A stretch of 61,083 nucleotides of DNA, taken from NCBI RefSeq assembly GCF_000347175.1, contig NZ_ANIK01000070.1:1-61083 (forward strand), in the 5' to 3' direction. The DNA is from Leptospira alstonii serovar Sichuan str. 79601. GTDB taxonomy: Bacteria; Spirochaetota; Leptospiria; Leptospirales; Leptospiraceae. Below the pieces are notes generated by a model that did not search any database, had not been told where the DNA came from, and was given only the letters and a program-made list of their open reading frames with translations. Below, in pieces: positions 52,589 through 61,083 of this stretch; the stretch's first letter is position 1, and each line of letters starts with the position of its first letter. The translations under genes were made by a program, and so were the position numbers.

Positions 52589-52816
52589 TGTTAAACGAAT
52601 TGGAAAAGGGCCAGGAAGCTTCCATCATTTCCTTGATCTCCGAACCGGGAAAGGAAGATCTGTTTCGAAACATCCTGGACATCGGGCTTTTGCCCGGAAC
52701 GAAGATTCTCGTTCTTGAAAAATATTCTTCCCAAAAAAAGATCGTGATCCGCGCGGGAGAAGTGGAGATAGCGATCTCCGAAGGGGAAGCGGAGCTGATT
52801 CAAGTCGGAGACATTC

Positions 52817-52830
<14 letters not shown>
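52585..52830 (+). CDS. feoA: FeoA, ferrous iron transport accessory protein
   Basis: 81-residue SH3-like small protein that works with FeoB at the inner face of the membrane. The signature [19 protein letters not shown] is seen as [15 protein letters not shown] (about 27-41), followed by [23 protein letters not shown]. Two ATGs in a row start the gene inside the stop of the UbiB-like gene (4-bp overlap). Its end overlaps feoB by 14 bp, so feoA and feoB are translationally coupled. Confidence 0.88.
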
Positions 52831-54925
<2,095 letters not shown>

Positions 54926-54936
54926 AAAGAATTCGG

Positions 54937-56892
<1,956 letters not shown>

Positions 56893-56908
56893 AAACACGA
56901 AGTAAACC

Positions 56909-59042
<2,134 letters not shown>

Positions 59043-59210
59043 TTTTTTAGGATGATCGTGCCGGATCGATTTTCACGATACGAGCGCTTGTGTAATAGTC
59101 CGATATTAAATTCAATTTATTGAATATGTTGCAGCGTTATGGATTGATACGGAGTCAAGTTATGGGAATTAAAAAAATCGAATGTGCTTGGATAAACACA
59201 ATAATTTGTC
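59043..59210. other. Intergenic region after the M23 gene
   Basis: No gene seen. TTGATTTTTTAGGATGA at its start could help end the long operon, but no stable hairpin is visible. Confidence 0.4.
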
Positions 59211-59313
59211 CATTATGTTTCAACCCATAGGAAGAAACGTTGAGCTACTGGAAAGATAAATAGAGAGCGTTTCACCGAGTTCAGAAAGTGTCCACTGACC
59301 CTTAGTACGCTCC
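59211..59313. repeat. Dispersed repeat copy B (blocks 1, 2 and 3)
   Basis: 59211-59244 matches the reverse complement of 685-718 at 31 of 34 positions. 59262-59280 matches the reverse complement of 7780-7798 at 17 of 19. 59292-59313 matches 7947-7968 directly at 21 of 22. The three blocks occur in a different order and orientation than in copy C, which argues against simple duplication of one locus. The rest up to 59411 is the leader of the ArsC-like gene. Confidence 0.7.
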
Positions 59314-59411
59314 TGCAAATTTCCTTATCGTATCTTATGCTAAGATCTTAACTTTTTGGATTTTCATCCCGACGAGAATTAGAAAAATATTTTATTCGGA
59401 GGCAACCCAGC

Positions 59412-60041
59412 ATGAGCGATTTATACGAGCCGTTAAAGTCGTTTTTAAAAAATAGAACGAGCGAATTTTCCAGAATTGACGATCTTCGAAAACAAACTCT
59501 GATCGAATTTTCTAAAGCCATTCAACAAACGTTTTTGAAGAACGATTTTTCCAAACTGATTTTTGTTTGTACGCATAATTCTAGAAGAAGTCAAATCGCT
59601 CAAATGCTTGCCCTGGCAGCCGCGGATTATCTTGAACTCACCGGAATCGAAGCGTATTCCGGCGGTACGGAAGCGACCGAGTTTTACAACCGTTCCGTTC
59701 AGGCCCTGATCGACATCGGATTTAGAATCGATAAAAAGACGAATAACGCACAAAATCCGAAATATTCGGTTGCGTTTAAGTCAAGGCAACAACCGATAAT
59801 CGCATTTTCAAAGTTATATTCCGATCCGATCAATCCAAAGGAAAAATTCATCGCCGTTATGGTTTGTTCTTCCGCGGATGAAGCTTGTCCGTTTGTTCCC
59901 GGAGCGGAAACAAGAATCAGTTTACCTTATGAAGACCCCAAAACTTACGATTCTACGGAAGGAGCTTCGGAAAAATATATTGAAACTTGCAAAACGATCG
60001 CAAGAGAAATTTTATTCGCTTTCCAAAATTTAAAGGAGTGA
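59412..60041 (+). CDS. Low-molecular-weight phosphatase / ArsC-like protein
   Basis: 209 residues, cytosolic. A helical N-terminal extension (1-45) precedes an LMW tyrosine-phosphatase fold: P-loop CTHNSRRS with C53 (CX5RS), SGGTEATEFYN, and the C-terminal acid loop ACPFVPGAETRISLPYEDP with the general-acid Asp. In thioredoxin-coupled arsenate reductases two further cysteines shuttle electrons; here CSSADEAC offers two, so either arsenate reductase or protein phosphatase is possible. GGAGGC lies before the start ATG. Single gene; a terminator follows at 60060-60082. Confidence 0.75.
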   Translation: MSDLYEPLKSFLKNRTSEFSRIDDLRKQTLIEFSKAIQQTFLKNDFSKLIFVCTHNSRRSQIAQMLALAAADYLELTGIEAYSGGTEATEFYNRSVQALIDIGFRIDKKTNNAQNPKYSVAFKSRQQPIIAFSKLYSDPINPKEKFIAVMVCSSADEACPFVPGAETRISLPYEDPKTYDSTEGASEKYIETCKTIAREILFAFQNLKE

Positions 60042-60059
60042 AGCACGATGAAATCGCCG

Positions 60060-60082
60060 CCGTTCTTTAAAACGGCTTTTTC
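60060..60082 (+). terminator. Rho-independent terminator after the ArsC-like gene
   Basis: GCCGTT (60060-60065) pairs with AACGGC (60072-60077) over a six-base loop and is followed by five T. It begins 18 bp after the stop codon. Confidence 0.8.
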
Positions 60083-60454
<372 letters not shown>

Positions 60455-60488
60455 ACCTTCCGCCCTCTGTCATTTTAGGAGAAAAGAA

Positions 60489-61083
60489 ATGAACAGTCAA
60501 GAAATCAAGTATGTAGGAATTGATTGCGGAAAGAAAAGTTTAGAGGTTGTTCGAATTAATTCGGAGAACTCGCTCGAACGTCGGCAATTCAGTACAACGG
60601 AAAGCGGTATTAGCAGTTTATTAAAATGGCTGACTTTAAATGATATTGTAGGTCTGGAAGCGGGCTCTCAATCTTTTAGAATTGCAAAATCAATTTTAAA
60701 CAAAGGGATTCAAGTAATTGTCTTGAATCCCGGAGACTTAGCAACGATCTATCAATCTTTGAAAAAGACTGATAAAGAAGACAGTTTAAAAATAGCCAGG
60801 CTCATTCAACGTTATCCAATAGAAGAATTACCGGTTGTTCCGATTCCCACGGATGAAGAGGAAGATAATCGGCGATTGTGTACAGAGCATGAGAACTGGA
60901 CAAGGCAACTGACGCAAGGTAAGAATCGACTTCACAGTTTATTCACTCAAGCCGGTTTGACTGAAATCACCAAAAAGCATTTACGAACAAAAGCATCCAG
61001 AGAAGTTTCTGTAGCTTTACTTCCTGATCGATACAAAAAGGAAGCGGAACGAATCTTAAAAGTTTTAGATTTAGTCGAACTAA
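60489..61083 (+). CDS. IS110-family transposase (DEDD), N-terminal part
   Basis: Open reading frame starts at ATG 60489, with AGGAGA ahead of it, and runs off the window after 198 codons. The RuvC-like DEDD residues are visible: D12 ([10 protein letters not shown]), E57 (VGLEAGSQS), D95 and D98 ([14 protein letters not shown]). These position the RuvC-like domain that, with a C-terminal Tnp domain not seen here, carries out RNA-guided recombination. A structured leader fits the IS110 subgroup, in which the RNA lies 5' of the gene; IS1111 types carry it 3'. No stop or frameshift is seen, so the element could be active. It resembles the IS110-type elements known in Leptospira; I cannot name the exact one. 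Confidence 0.9.
   Translation, partial: MNSQEIKYVGIDCGKKSLEVVRINSENSLERRQFSTTESGISSLLKWLTLNDIVGLEAGSQSFRIAKSILNKGIQVIVLNPGDLATIYQSLKKTDKEDSLKIARLIQRYPIEELPVVPIPTDEEEDNRRLCTEHENWTRQLTQGKNRLHSLFTQAGLTEITKKHLRTKASREVSVALLPDRYKKEAERILKVLDLVEL

Overview
The window reads as a chromosomal segment of a spirochaete, most likely a pathogenic-clade Leptospira; I cannot fix the species from sequence alone. The reasons are gene content and style: moderate GC, many PAS/HisKA_2 sensor kinases, a class III adenylate cyclase, poly-gamma-glutamate synthase genes in a Gram-negative setting, ilvBH, a tRNA-Gly/tig/clpP/clpX block, and insertion sequences of the IS4 and IS110 types at the two edges. Both transposase genes run off the window.

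Layout. 1-646: tail of a Tn5/IS50-like IS4-family element. 800-2227: glycerate 2-kinase. 2314-7348: a diguanylate cyclase response regulator and two histidine kinase genes, with a three-gene periplasmic copper-handling cluster (3457-4829) between them. 7349-8205: a repeat-rich non-coding stretch. 8206-16792: cyclophilin, then an overlapping adenylate cyclase / FecR-fibronectin-like / DUF5683 unit, then an ABC-F ATPase. 16843-28907: two large kinases, a cyclic-nucleotide-binding protein, an alpha/beta hydrolase, and a five-gene reverse-strand operon (PAS kinase, PAS-SpoIIE phosphatase, pgsB, pgsC, PgsW-like). 29024-33480: RNA-binding protein plus FKBP isomerase, SrkA kinase, PiT phosphate transporter. 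33844-37199: clpX, clpP, tig and tRNA-Gly(GCC). 37262-44126: TesA-like lipase, NagZ, HemW, a hotdog protein, ilvH and ilvB. 44579-51116: TPR protein, multi-TM chemoreceptor, small unknown protein, XPB-N-like protein. 51287-59042: a six-gene run of UbiB-like kinase, feoA, feoB, LTA-synthase-like phosphotransferase, NeuB-like synthase and M23 peptidase. 59412-60041: an ArsC-like phosphatase. 60286-end: an IS110-family element with a structured leader.

Together: the left half is signal transduction (c-di-GMP, cAMP, phosphorelay) serving envelope and polymer functions; the right half is housekeeping (proteolysis, branched-chain amino acids, cell-wall recycling, iron uptake, envelope modification).

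Most interesting: (1) the hairpin-rich leader of the IS110 transposase has the three-part architecture and length of a bridge RNA, and strands of its first internal loop match the presumed insertion flank and a dispersed repeat in the same window; (2) a family of dispersed, shuffled non-coding repeats at about 640-720, 7770-7970 and 59210-59315; (3) the pgsBCW operon headed by its own kinase and phosphatase and lacking a nearby pgsA; (4) the copper cluster with a 13-cysteine Csp1-like protein; (5) the cyclase-FecR-DUF5683 overlapping unit, whose cyclase carries an unusual N-terminal domain.
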